This document shows positions 1 through 10,985 of a stretch of DNA of 64,000 bases, in pieces (the stretch's first letter is position 1; every line of letters starts with the position of its first letter). The DNA is from Ignelater luminosus (taxonomy: Eukaryota; Arthropoda; Insecta; Coleoptera; Elateridae). The notes under the pieces are model-generated. The model was given only the letters and a program-made list of their open reading frames with translations. It did not search any database and was not told the origin of the DNA. Position numbers and translations under genes: made by a program. The DNA is taken from contig VTPC01000454.1 in the NCBI GenBank assembly GCA_011009095.1, positions 1 through 64,000 on the forward strand, read 5' to 3'.

Positions 1-430
1 AGCGTGTCAAAATACTTTACTGGTCATAATGATATTTTCTCTATTGTTTAGGCGTCATCGTCAGTCGTCAGTGGCAACAAGAAGCAACCACGTTTTAGCT
101 GTCATCTACAAATGTAAAAAATCAAGATTATTTGAGAGATTTTCACTGTGTTACCTTCAAATCCAAATATCAACAAAGTGTTGCTCTGCGACGGTAACGC
201 ACTCTCACCAACTGCCTCTTATTTTGATACATGATACAGTTCTCATTCATTTACAATATAAGAAATAGTGCTAGTATGCAGAACAGATTTCATTTCCCAA
301 ATGAAAGTTTCTGCATTTAAAAGTGTATCATAAACTCAGTGTTTTAACTGCTAGTATGAGAGATTCTTTCAAGGATAGTGAAAAGAGCAACGGACTTGTA
401 TTTTTAAATGCAGTTTCCAGATAGAATTTT
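1..430. other. Non-coding flank, nothing recognised
   Basis: AT-rich sequence with only short open frames of no recognisable family. The right edge merges into the 3' end of a minus-strand non-LTR retrotransposon remnant. I see no promoter, repeat or RNA gene. Confidence 0.5.
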
Positions 431-439
431 AAATATTCG

Positions 440-2330
440 TTTTTCACCTTGTGTACAAATCTTGTTCTCTTCTTTTTCATCATTATCATCATCAAAGGTT
501 GTCTGTGTTTCCACAGGTCCTTCCTAGGGACTTCCCTACACTGTTCTCTCCTCTTCATACCAACATATCCTTCTCCTTCCTCTTTCAGCTCGTCCGTCAT
601 CTTCAACCTTGTTCTTCCTCTTCTTTTTTTTCCTGCGAAATAACCATCTAAGACGTATTTTACTAAGCAATTCCTTCTCAGTACATGTCCTATCCAGCTC
701 TTTTTTCTTTTGTTTACAACATCCTATAGTACGGTTCATTTCCCTACGCTCTCTAAAACTTCCTCATTCCTTATCTGGCCAGTCCATTTAATGCCTAATA
801 GTCTTCTTCACAACCATATATTAAAAGCAGTAGTCCTTCCTTTGTCTTTCTTCAGCAGTGTTCATATCTCACTCCCGTACAGAAACACACTCCATACAAA
901 ACACTTCATCAACGTTTTCCTTAGATCTAAATTGACTTTATTTATCATTACTTTCCATTTGTTCAAAAAAGCTTCCTTTCCCACTGCAATCCTTGTTTTT
1001 GTCTCAGTCTCACTTCTCCAACTTGTAGCTAGTTTTGTACCCAAATACTTATAGCTGTCCACTTGCTCAATTCTTTCTCCGTTTATCTTTACCATCATAT
1101 CTTCCTCACCTACAATCTTTATTACCTTTATTTTTTTACATTTATTCTCAATCCGTACCATTCCTCATATCCTGCAGGCGTTGGAGCAGGCTTTCTAGTT
1201 TCTTACTTATAATTACTGTTTTTTCTTCCTCCCACTTTCTCTTTTTTTCTCCTTTTTCCAGCAACGTTCGACCATATACATATTCTACATATACAGGGTT
1301 AGCCAAAAGTCTGGAAACAGTCTTATTGTAGCAATACCGATAGAATTAGCGAAATAAAAACCCTTGTGGGGCATATTAGACTATCTTATCTACATTCTGA
1401 CAGGAAAACAAAATTAATTTAATTATCCAGTTTCGCGTAATTGATACCAACTTTTAATTTTTAAATAGTACCACAGTATTCTGGTGACATTTTCTAAATC
1501 TGCATAAAATTCTAGATACGACAGTGAAGAAAAAAATTAAATAAAATAATTCGCTTTGCTATAATAAATTAATAAAGTTTGCAGTTTTATTTATTTAGTC
1601 CTGTTACTAGGAAGAGCCATTACGACGGCCGTTGCTAATGACCTGTATTGCCCTACCCCTTAAATGTTGTATTACAACTTCCCACCTATAGAATGCAGCT
1701 AGATGATGTAGGCGGAGCACAATACACTAAAACTGCAAACTTTATTAATTTATTATAGCGAAACGAATTACTTTATTTAATTCTTTTCTTTACTGTCATG
1801 TCTAGAATTTTATGCAGATTTAGAAAATGTCACCAAAATACTAGAGTGCCGTTTAAAAATTAAAAGTTGATATCAATTCGTGGAACTGGATAATTAAATT
1901 AATTTTTTTCCTGTCAGAATTTAGATAGGATATTCTAATATACCCCCCAAGGTTTATTATCCCGCTAATTCTATCGGTATTGCTACAATAAGACTGTTTC
2001 CAGACTTTTAGCTAACCCTGTATGTTAAACCGCATGAGCGACAATTGGCATCCTTGTCTTACTCTTACGATGTTGAACCAACCCGTTTTTTTATCTCTCA
2101 ACGTGATGACCGCTTTCTGATTTAAATACAAACTTGCTACAAGCCTTCGTTCTCTCCAATCTACTATTTTTCTTTTAATATCCTCATCAACTTTTCCCAG
2201 CGCACACAGTCGAAAGCACAGATCAACAAAACAAATGCTCAATCTTCTTCCTTTCATAAGGTATCTCTCTCCAATCGTTTCTCTTCCATGGGAGGTTGTT
2301 ATCTTACGGTTGTAGAAAGCTTAAAGGCTA
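440..2330 (-). pseudogene. Non-LTR retrotransposon RT remnant, interrupted
   Basis: Minus-strand remnant of the reverse transcriptase ORF of an insect non-LTR element, frameshifted many times. Reading from 2330 downward, the RT palm begins with 'FVDL..AFDCVRWEKL' (seen across two frames), then 'VRQGCQLS'. The reading is interrupted by an inserted fold-back element at 1294-2020. It resumes with 'WYGLRINVKK', 'VDSYKYLGTKLATS' (about 1000-1060) and 'SWIGHVLRRN', ending in a lysine-rich tail near 450. The order matches the palm, thumb and C-terminal tail of endonuclease-RT proteins common in insect genomes. The endonuclease domain and RT fingers are absent, as is usual for 5'-truncated copies. 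The clade (RTE-like is my best guess) is inferred from the C-terminal motifs only. Confidence 0.7.
1292..2022. mobile_element. 727-bp fold-back (palindromic) TIR element, TA target
   Basis: The element runs 1294-2020 between two TA dinucleotides. The left arm, about 1294-1590, is the imperfect reverse complement of the right arm, about 1727-2020. The terminal sequence CAGGGTTAGCCAAAAGTCTG appears at the left and inverted at the right. A unique loop of about 135 bp separates the arms. No ORF is present, so this is a non-autonomous element. The TA duplication and the CAGGG terminus suggest mobilisation by a Tc1/mariner-IS630 transposase (inference). It sits inside an RT remnant whose reading resumes on both sides, so it inserted after the retrotransposon. 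Confidence 0.9.
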
Positions 2331-2429
2331 TCGCCCGCAGACATACTTGTTGTCTCAGCTTTAAAAGCACCACATTGCTGAGAGCAAATCAAGTGGTTTA
2401 AATGTGTCTTCACAAATTTCAAAACAATA

Positions 2430-2995
2430 AAGCTTCATTCACAATACCTAAATTAGTAATTAGAATTAGCACTTATAATTATACTTGGAATATCTTTGAA
2501 AATTTGCATTCACATTGTTAAAATTAACTTAGCAATTAGTCAATATTTAACTGCACTCTTTATGAGCCAATCATAAGAAGCAGCTGCAGTTTTTTTATGT
2601 AACGACATAAAATTAGTAAAAAAATATAACGTGCATGTAACTCCTATAACGTCAAAATTTAAAAAAAAATTAAAATACTCGAAAATGACTTTTTCTAAAC
2701 ATTTGAGGGCTTCCGGATTTTAGAGGTTATGAATGACTAAACGAGTGACACGTGCGACTTCGCGCCATACAAACAAGAAAGCAAGAAATTACGAAAATGC
2801 GCATGTCAAGAATTTCAATTAGTACGTAAATTAACGAAAAAGCCTGGACCTTGCCAGCTTTTACGTTAAGTATTAAGTATAATTACTAATTGGTTTGATT
2901 CTAAATGATTACATTGTTATGAAAGCTTACAAGGTTCTGCGGCTAAGTGTAATTACTAATTCTAATTACTAATTTGTGTATTGTGAATGAAGCTT
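2430..2995. mobile_element. Small inverted-repeat element (putative MITE)
   Basis: AAGCTTCATTCACAATAC followed by an A/T-rich motif at 2430-2471 recurs in inverted orientation at about 2957-2995. The arms are about 40 bp and the inside (about 480 bp) has no ORF. No clear target duplication is visible, so the outer borders are approximate. The call rests on the inverted repeat alone. Confidence 0.45.
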
Positions 2996-3719
2996 AAGCC
3001 ATTCACACAAATGTGGAGAAAAGTAAATTTTGTTGAAACTTACTGCTCATTATACTCTGAACGGCAAGAAATTCGTTTTCAAGGTTCCATTTCAGATTTA
3101 CTCAGCTCTTATAGTAATCAAGTCGACGTAAAGTTTGATTGAAACAATCTTTAGCTTTTTATATTGCTTGTATTTGTTAAGATATAACCTTGATATTGGT
3201 CAAAATTTTATTAATATTGGTTAATTTAGACTTTTCAACACATGTAGTCATAAAAACAGTGTATTGCCAACTTGAAAGATATTATTTGTGAGTAATTGCT
3301 TTCTACCTATACACCCAATTTTAATGTACGCCTAAATAACTACAACCTTTAATTCTAATATGTCAAACATGAGTTAGTATATCAAAGAAATTCTGCCTGT
3401 AGATCTAAAATACTAGACCAATATCACTCTTACTAACAAGAAAACAATCTTCTTAAGCCATAAGAGCATATAAACATAGAAAACAAAACTGCAGACTGTA
3501 GTACCTGCAGTATAAAGTTCAAAATCAGCTCATTACAGCAGCTCATTACAGCAGCTCAGTCATATCGCTCGTGATAGACAGGAAGAAGAAAGAAACTAAG
3601 AAACAGAGCTATAGATTTCGTTTCTACCAAGACATGCAAAATGGATTTACAGACTTATTAATTTTGTGAATACGTACATGTAAAATGTGACCCCGTTTGG
3701 GTCGTTTGCGATCTCTTTG

Positions 3720-3750
<31 letters not shown>

Positions 3751-6685
3751 CCAGAATTTGAAAGTGTTAGATGTTTTAGCAAGAGGCGATAGTTATCTGA
3801 AAATCGATTTGGTATTCTTTAGAATGTTTTTGAGTGAGTACAGTCATATAATAGTGTGGGTTTTACTCTATGTCTGCTCCAAGATCTGTAAGCAATCAAG
3901 CAGCTAGTATTCTGCTGCACACCACCCATTTCTTTGTGTAAAACCGTTTTGTAAACCGAAACTATGCAGATCTCAAATAGACTGTAGAACCTCTAAGGAG
4001 GCAAATGTAAAAATTTATAGTTATAAGTCTTTGTCGTCGAACAATAAAGCAACAACGTTCTGTTTTTTATGTTTCTGAAAAAGAGAAGGTTTCTAGCTAG
4101 TATTGGGTAAGAGATTCAAGGTGGCTACTTCAGAACTGCAGACACAGGACTTGAAAGCTTTCTGAAAAATTATTACAATTACTTGAATCTTGTTTAGGTT
4201 GGATTTAATGATTTAATTCTTTAAGTTCAGGTTGCTAATCATAGTGCATCAACAAAAGAGTCTTGAATCCAGCAAAGCGGCAAAGTACAAAGATTTCTTA
4301 AGCTCATCGTCGTTGGTAAATTGTGGTTGTGTTCAGAGCGATCTGTGGAAAGAATGTCATTTCTTAGTGATAGAAACAAAAGTACCATGTTAATGGACTA
4401 ATAATGGAGAAAGATAATATGAAAATTGCATAAGCCCAAATTCCTTAAAAATGGGATTTTTGTTATGTTTATCATTTGGCTTTTGGGGTTTTTGTTGTTT
4501 TGTGTAGAATTCTATGTCTCTTATAGGAAAGCACCTAAAAATTCGCCAAAATCATCACTAGTATTTATTCTTAATACTGCATTGACGGCTCCATTTAAAT
4601 TGCAGTTTCTCTAAACTCGACGCTAATTTGAAAATTTGCAAATTCGGTTTTTGATTTGGTTAAATAAGTAATTGATTTTTAAGTTTTAATTTCATTCTGT
4701 AATTAAATCGTTTCTAATTTTGCAATTTTGTTCATTAAATAGAACTTCAAGCATATAAAGAAGTGTTAATTAGGGGACAATAAATAATAAATAATAACCG
4801 TCTAAAACAAATTGAAAATTGTAAATGAAAGTACGCAGATATTCCAAGGCTCAGCAGGAGAGAAATATTTCTGTTTTAATAAATAATAAAAAAACAATTT
4901 TGAAACTTTGAACTCACACAAAACATTACATTTGAACATTTCAATAATAATCGATACAAGGAATTTCATTAAAAACGCTTTCGTTACACAGGAAATTTTG
5001 AAACATTAAAGTAACAAAATCTGAAAACATTTAGAAAAACCTAGCTAACTGTTTTAATTAACTATTTTCAGTCTCGGCAGCTTGGACAGAAGAGAAAACT
5101 CATATGTCATGTAAACCACAAGATCACATCTTGTACATTCGAATTGAATTTTTTGAGCAGAAGATGCAGACATATGCATAATAAGTTTTTCTTTATTTTT
5201 AAGTTTTACCTAATTGCCTAAATACCAGTATCTTTGTAATATCTACAAATTATTGTTTTTAATAGATGTTGGAATATCTGGTCTTTTGATTTAATTTATA
5301 AGTAAGTACCTATGGTACATACAATGATTTAAAAAAATAATTTAAATGACATAAACAACTATCAAATATATAAGTTTTGTTACTCGTTAAAAGCTTAATT
5401 GTTCTTTCATTGGTTATAAGAAATTTATTGCGTTTATTGATGGCAACGATGCATTTTTTTTATCAAATCTGCATTATAAATCAATCAACTTCATATATTT
5501 AACTGCATCGCTATTTCATAATTAAATGCTTTACCTGTTGCTGATCTTTTCTGTTTGTTACACTTTTCTTTTCCATAGCACCAGTAAGTAACTGTCAAGT
5601 ATTTATGTAACATATTTTCATAATTAGAAGCACCATAAAATAAATTATTTATTATTTATTGCTGTAACAAGCACGACGTACACATCAAATAGTTTCCAGT
5701 TTTGTTTAAAAGTCGAGTTTTCAAGAATTCTAATTACACCTCAATTAATATCTTATGCATTAATTTAATTGAGACAAAGATAAAAACTGGTTCCTAATAT
5801 AAGTGAGATGGAGACGTTGTGTTTTTAAAAGGTTTATACGGATGCCATTTTGAATCTTTCTGTTCATGAAACTTACAAGCACATGTGAAATGTGCTTGTT
5901 GTACAAGTGATAAAACTTTGGTAACACATGTTCTTTTAAAGTCGTGAGAAATATTTATATTAAAGTTTGATGTACCAACTACTCAAACTTCAACGAGTTT
6001 CTATGCTTATACATTTGAAATTTATTTATTTTTTCCTTAATTCAAGCAAGTTTTGAAGAAAAAGATTGAACAACTTAAAGGAATGCTAAAAAATCATTTT
6101 TTAAATGGCATTTATGTTTTATCAAAAGTTAAACCTAAAGAGATTTGAATAGTCACGAACATGATCAGGGTGTAAATTTGGCAATGGACTAGAATAGTTT
6201 TTGATAGGTCATATATTCCAAGCTTGAACGAAGCAGATGTTGCATTGCGGTGGTGGTCACTTGGGGTTACACTTTTATATTAAAAGAAGATACCCAAAAT
6301 GTTATTCTGTTGTAAACACGTTACGTTATTCTTACGTGCTTAGCAATTAATTATTTAATCGCCTTGTATAAAAAAAGAAAATTCCCCCAAAGATGCGATT
6401 AGGTAATAAGTAATTAATGTTATAAGGACAAAGAGTTAACTCCGATAAAATTTGCTTTTTTTTTATTAGAGTTGATGTTGAGATTCGCTGGAATTTGACC
6501 ACTGCCTAAAAAATTTCCCATCTTTCATAATCTACTCCCGTGGAATTCATAACAGGGCTTTCAATATTAGATAACCTACATCCACGCTCACACATGATTT
6601 AAAGAGCTAGAAGAATAGACAATATTTATCGCCTCTATGCCTTTCAAAGATTTCTCTTTTTAAAGTGGCAATTAAAGAACGTGTT
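2996..6685. other. AT-rich intergenic region
   Basis: No recognisable gene. It holds a GA microsatellite at 3719-3747 and a short direct repeat of GCTCATTACAGCA near 3529-3558. The open frame at 4426-4614 is short, hydrophobic and unlike any family I know. The rest is A/T-rich with many homopolymer runs. Confidence 0.5.
3719..3747. repeat. (GA)n microsatellite
   Basis: Uninterrupted GA dinucleotide run of about 14 units. Confidence 0.95.
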
Positions 6686-6883
6686 GAAATGAACAATTTG
6701 AGTTTTGATTAGCGAAAAATTTCATTTAGTTTTTGAATTAATCATGATAAATATTCCATCTTTTTTCTTTGTCAAATCTATGGAACCATTAAATGATTGT
6801 TTTTTAATAATTAAGTTTTTATTATAATTTGCTTGATTAAACGTAAGAATTTTCCGTAAACCCACGTAACTGCTGTAGTTGCA
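6686..6883. repeat. Direct repeat, copy 1 (about 198 bp)
   Basis: Nearly identical to 9585-9769 in the same orientation. Copy 1 has about 14 extra bases near its right end (after GATTAAACG), which accounts for the length difference. It is AT-rich with no ORF. Copy 2 lies inside the coding region of a pogo-like transposase, so the repeat behaves like a small mobile sequence. No TIRs or target duplications are obvious. Confidence 0.85.
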
Positions 6884-7176
6884 GCATTATTATATTATAA
6901 TAAATTAAATTAAATTAAAAAAATAATTATACTAAGATTTTCTCATGCTTGAGGAATCAATAAGCGTTGCTGGCAATATTTTCATAATTAATTCAGAATG
7001 CTTCATATTTATTATTATTATGTTTTTAACTGCAGAACTGAATTGTTGCAGCAAGTTACGAATTATAACAGCAATATCTGAATTTCTTCCACAATTTCAT
7101 TATTCATTTATTTATTTAATTTCATGTAAACTTAACAGGTTACTAAGCGCAATTATTAAATAGGAATAACTAAACA
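6884..7176. other. AT-rich spacer
   Basis: Non-coding A/T-rich sequence between the direct repeat and the TA that precedes the pogo-like element. Nothing recognised. Confidence 0.5.
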
Positions 7177-7178
7177 TA

Positions 7179-7560
7179 GGGGGACAGCTGGTAGTATGGG
7201 CCGGCAGGAAGTATGAACCATTTGTTGTTTCTATGACCTGCCGGTAGTCAGCAGCACTGTAAGGCGTGTAGCTTGTGACGCTAGCATCATCCTGCCAATG
7301 CATATAATTGGTTGACTTTACTACTCCGTTAATTTTCTTTTTTTGTGAACCTATAAATCGTTGCGTCGTATACTTTTTAACAACTCCCTGTAGCTTACGT
7401 TATTTAGATAAACCCGTGACCGTTTTATTTCGCTTGCTCTAACCGGGTTTAGTTGTCGCCATGTTTTTCTTTTCAGTGCCGGTCGGATAGTATGGGCCAC
7501 GCCAAAAGCGAGTAGTATGGCCCATCTGAGAAAATTTGCCTTTTTGTATTTTAGGAGACC
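7179..7560 (+). promoter_or_regulatory. 5' terminal region of pogo-like element A with paired direct repeats
   Basis: TAGTATGGGCC occurs at 7192-7202 with a variant (AAGTATGAACC) 17 bases later, and again at 7488-7498 with a variant (TAGTATGGCCC) 25 bases later. A binding role for transposase is inference, based on position and on the parallel arrangement in pogo-like element B at 50,190. Confidence 0.5.
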
Positions 7561-7720
7561 ATGCCAAAGCTTAAAAAGAAACCGGAAGGCTAGGGTCGAG
7601 GAAAGTGGTCTGAGGATACCATGAAGCTTGCTTGGAAAGCAAAATGTCGGAAAGGGTTGATTCTAACTATTATCATGTACCTAGAAGTACGTTGAAAAAA
7701 AGATTAAAAGCGCCAGGGTA
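7561..7720 (+). pseudogene. Pogo-like transposase A, N-terminal HTH fragment
   Basis: Starts at the ATG of 'MPKLKKKPEG', followed by an in-frame stop and then 'GRGKWSEDTMKLA'. After a frameshift it continues 'DSNYYHVPRSTLKKRLKA'. This is the psq-type helix-turn-helix found at the N-terminus of pogo/Tigger and CENP-B-like transposases, where it binds the transposon ends. It is cut off at about 7717-7720 by the Jockey insertion and continues at about 9090. It is not functional: stop, frameshift and insertion. Confidence 0.8.
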
Positions 7721-9085
7721 TGATATGCTGAAACATCTTCCACGAAAAGTTCTCGTACCTTTGACAACAATTTATAATAACATGCTGCGGCTCTGCGATT
7801 ACCCAATCCAATGGTAGTTCGACCTAATTATTATGATCCTCAAGCATGGCAAACCTCCATCAGCAGCTAACTCATACCGGTCAATAAGTCTTTTGTCAAA
7901 GGTATTTGAGAGACGCCTCTTAAAAAGAATTTGGGAATCAACTACCGATGCAGAGCTGATCCAAACCATCAATTTGGTTTCCGAGAAAATCATTCTACAA
8001 TCCAGCAATATCACGGATTAACCAACTACATCATGAGATACATGGAAGAGAAGAAGGTGTGTTCTGCTGTTTTCTTAGACGTGCAGCAGGCCTTCGACAA
8101 GGTCTGGCACGAGGAACTGCTGTACAAATTAAAGAGACTTCTCCCTACTTAAATATATTTGGTGCTAAAATCATACTTATCTGAGAGGTTTTTCCAAATT
8201 AAAATAAACAGTGCTGTCTCCAACCACCGACTCATTAGCTCAGAAGTTCCACAAGGCAGTGTGCTAGGCCTGCTTCTCTACCTTATCTACACGGCAGATA
8301 TACGAGTAACATACGACACAGTTGTAGCAGCGTTTGCAGACGACACTGCTATTATATCTGCACATTGTGTCCCAATACTAGCATCTGAAGACCCACAACA
8401 TCATCTGCACCTACTACAAGAATGATTTAACTAATGGAGAATTAAAATAAACAGTGACAAATCAACTCAAATTACATTCACTAATTGGCGCGGCAACTGC
8501 CCCCAGGTCAGTATAAACAACTCTCCAATTCCTGTTAAATCAGAAGTCAAGCATCTAGGACTGCATCTCAATGAGAAACTCATATGGAAGGCACATATCA
8601 AAGCTAAGAAACAGCAACTAAGACTAAAAACCAAACAAATGAATTGGTTGATCGGCAGACGTTCCAAACTATCCACTGAAAGTAAAGTACTACTATACCA
8701 AGCCATACTGAAACCTATATTGTCATACGGTGTAGAACTCTGGGACTGTGCCAAACCAACCAACACAAAAATACTGAGCGCACCCTGACTTGTTTCGAAT
8801 CAAATCATCCACGATGACCTAACAATTCCTCTCATCTCATCAGTAATACTACAGAGAGCCATAGATCATAAAAATCGTATGACAAGCAAACTGACTAATT
8901 CGAGTTTTACCCAACCAAACCTAAAAGAAAAAAGATTAAAAAAAAATTTGGCTTATTGACCTCACTACTTAATTCATGGTGGGCTGTTGCTGAACAGTGT
9001 CTTTTACAAGTTATCAAGCTATCATCACATTTACTTATTTACTTGTCACTTTGTAAATGAGTAGATTGTTGCGATAAATAGAACA
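7717..9085 (+). pseudogene. Jockey-type non-LTR retrotransposon RT (insertion in pogo-like A)
   Basis: Degenerate plus-strand RT. Blocks in order: 'LKHLPRKVLVPLTTIYNNML' (about 7730-7790), 'GKPPSAANSYRSISLLSKVF' (7845-7905), 'FLDVQQAFDKVWHEELL' (about 8070-8120), 'EVPQGSVLGLLLYLIYTADI' (8244-8303), the catalytic box 'FADDTA' (about 8332-8350), 'VKHLGLHLNEKLIWKAHI' (about 8545-8600) and 'KPILSYGVELWDCA' (8710-8750). FADD in place of YADD is normal for Jockey. Several stops and frameshifts inactivate it. It is 5'-truncated and lacks an endonuclease. Pogo-like transposase reading resumes immediately downstream, placing this as a nested insertion. Confidence 0.85.
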
Positions 9086-9089
9086 AATA

Positions 9090-9584
9090 ATCAGCTGACG
9101 GATATACAGCCACAGATGGGATATCTCAAAGCAACGTTTGAAGATAGATATAAAACCCAATTAGTAGCACATAGTATGAAAGATTTGGATTTAAGATTAG
9201 TGCTTCTGCCAAAATCAGAATTTTTAAAGCTGGCCAATGATTTGGCAGAAAATCTAAATTTGAAACAGATTTAATAAGGGGAAATGGCTGGTAAAGATTT
9301 TTATGCAAGCTTTATGAACATGCACCCAGAATTAAGTTATTGGAAACCACAGTCAACAAGTTTGATGCGCTGTGTAGGATTTAATAGACCACAGGTTGAA
9401 AGGTTTTTTAACCAATTGCAAAACATCTTAGACAAACATTCGTTTTGCCCGTCTAGGGTAATGAAAGGAAAACACCAAGTTGGAAAAATTACATCTGGGG
9501 AGAGGGGTCGTAATGTTACCCTTATGTTCTGTATGAGCGCTACTGGACTGTTCATTCCTCCACTTTTTATTTTTTCCCGAAAAA
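9090..9584 (+). pseudogene. Pogo-like transposase A, central fragment
   Basis: Continues the transposase begun at 7561. 'MGYLKATFEDRYKTQLVAH' and 'LPKSEFLKLANDLAENL' (about 9119-9260) belong to the CENP-B-type second DNA-binding domain. After two stops, 'MAGKDFYASFMNMHPELS' and 'SLMRCVGFNRPQVERFFNQL' follow (9284-9420), then 'GERGRNVTLMFCMSATG' and 'PPLFIFSRKR'. The segment that normally carries the first catalytic aspartate (a DETG/DESG motif) is missing between 'SFCPSRV' and 'MKGKHQVG', apparently a small internal deletion. The frame is destroyed at 9585 by the repeat shared with 6686. Confidence 0.8.
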
Positions 9585-9769
9585 GAAATGAACAATTTGA
9601 GTTTTGATTAGCGAAAAATTTCATTTAGTTTTTGAATTAATCATGATAAATATTCCATCTTTTTTCTTTGTGAAATCTATGGAACCATTAAATGATTGTT
9701 TTTTAATAATTAAGTTTTTATTATAATTTGCTTGATTAAACGCAAACCCACGTAACTGCTGTAGTGGCA
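9585..9769. repeat. Direct repeat, copy 2 (about 185 bp), inside pogo-like A
   Basis: Same orientation and near-identical sequence to 6686-6883. It starts with GAAATGAACAATTTGAG and ends near CGTAACTGCTGTAGT. Transposase-like reading stops at its left edge and transposase-like sequence resumes to its right. Confidence 0.85.
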
Positions 9770-10553
9770 CCTAATGATTGGTACTCCAGTTGAAAGCATT
9801 AGTAAATGCCTGCCTTCAGCAGCAAATCCACTTTTGCCCATCACAGATGTCTATGGCAGCCACAAGGACGTGGACGTCATCACGTATGTGAGATCTCTTC
9901 AGGAACATTAGTAGCTAACTTTCCAACTTCTTTCTCAACTCATCAACAGTTGTACCATCTCCTTCTAAACCTGCTACCATATTAGCTTCTGGAATTGCTT
10001 CAGTATATAATGCAACTCTTCAAGCACAACAACTTTACCAGCCCCTCCGTCAACTACTGAAGGCAATTCAGCTGGTGTTTCTTTACTTCCTGGGTTTTCT
10101 TCAAATAACTCAACAGCACCAATCGACATGAATTCACCTAGACCTACCAAAATCAGGCAATCTGGTTTTTCAAGTGTTTTGAAGAAGGTGTCTTCTTTGC
10201 CCTCCTGCAGTGAAAAGAGGTTGACATGTCGAAAAAAAAACAGAGAAGAGTGAAATCTTAAATCAACATAAATCAAAATCAAGTTAATTGAAAAGAAAAA
10301 TGCAAAACAGGAAAAGGAAGCTGCAAAGCAAGTAAGGAGACAAATCGTATTTGGTATGAAACATGAGACAAAAGAAATTGAGTCAAGAACTAAAACAGAA
10401 GTAAGACACGAGAAAGTGACTGATTATGACAATCCTACACCAGGTGCATCTAAAGCTAGCATATATGTAAAATGTATTGTTTGTGGTGAACGTTATGAAG
10501 AAAAGTGGATCCAGTGTAAAACTCAATATCAAAGGAGTTATGCGCGATATTAA
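9770..10553 (+). pseudogene. Pogo-like transposase A, C-terminal fragment with decayed zinc finger
   Basis: Plus-strand reading in alternating frames: a serine/threonine/proline-rich linker including 'PSKPATILASGIAS', 'GFSSVLKKVSSLPS' and 'KKNREE', then a charged stretch. The final part has 'VKCIVCGERYEEKWIQCKT', a CxxC...WxxC pattern. The matching segment of pogo-like element B keeps a full C-terminal PHD-like finger; here the last Cys/His positions read Q, Y and Y, so it could not bind zinc normally. A minus-strand open frame over 9974-10282 is a shadow. Assignment to the same transposase is by order, strand and likeness to element B. Confidence 0.65.
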
Positions 10554-10629
10554 ATCTAGAAGAAGATGCTTAACATTTTATCATAACATTGGGTTTTATT
10601 AATAAAAAATATGTTTAACACAAAGTTAA

Positions 10630-10985
10630 CTACATTAATTGTTCAAAATGTCTTTCTCCTGCCTGAATACACATTCTAGTTCTTCTAATAATTAAAGAGG
10701 TAGCTCTTTCAAGAGTATGAGGGTCCGCCCTTATGGATGTTACTGCAGCCAAAATTTTATGAAGTAATTCATCTCTAGTGTGAGATTTTCTGTCATAAAC
10801 TAAACTCTTCATGTGTTCTCAAAAGATAATAATACAGAAGCATTAGGTCTGGTGACCTCAGTGGCCAGGAAACTGAACCTTCTCTTCCAATTCACCAGTC
10901 AGCAAAGTTGTTATTTAGATATGTTGTTACATTTCTATCAAAATGAGATCTAATAAGTGGTTGTTTACATTCACCACTTGATTAT
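10630..10985 (-). pseudogene. Tc1/mariner-IS630-like transposase, C-terminal fragment
   Basis: Minus strand. Reading from 10985: 'RSHFDRNVTTYLNNNFADW', a stop, 'IGREGSVSWPLRSPDL' and, after a frameshift, 'KSLVYDRKSHTRDELLHKI', 'LERATSLIIRRTRMCIQAG' and 'RHFEQL' before the stop at 10630. The 'W.LRSPDL' block is the conserved region around the last catalytic acidic residue of DDE_3-type transposases, and a terminal 'HFE.L' is common in this insect-wide family. The N-terminal HTH and first two catalytic residues are absent. It is a dead fragment. Confidence 0.75.

Larger units (their letters stand above)
7177..10560 (+). mobile_element. Pogo/Tigger-like DNA transposon A, nested and broken
   Basis: A TA dinucleotide at 7177-7178 is followed by GGGGGACAGCTGG, a plausible 5' terminus. 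Transposase coding sequence starts at 7561 and resumes after inserted sequences at about 9090-9584 and 9770-10553. A Jockey-type retrotransposon fills about 7717-9085, and a repeat also found at 6686 fills 9585-9769. The sequence TAGTATGGGCC and close variants occur at 7192, 7209, 7488 and 7513, i.e. as two pairs in the 5' non-coding region. No inverted copy of the terminus is visible after 10560, so the 3' TIR appears lost. Confidence 0.75.

Noticed and set aside
9974..10282. 102-codon minus-strand ORF as a host gene
   Set aside because: The plus strand in the same interval reads as the Ser/Thr/Pro-rich linker of the pogo-like transposase, in order with its other parts.
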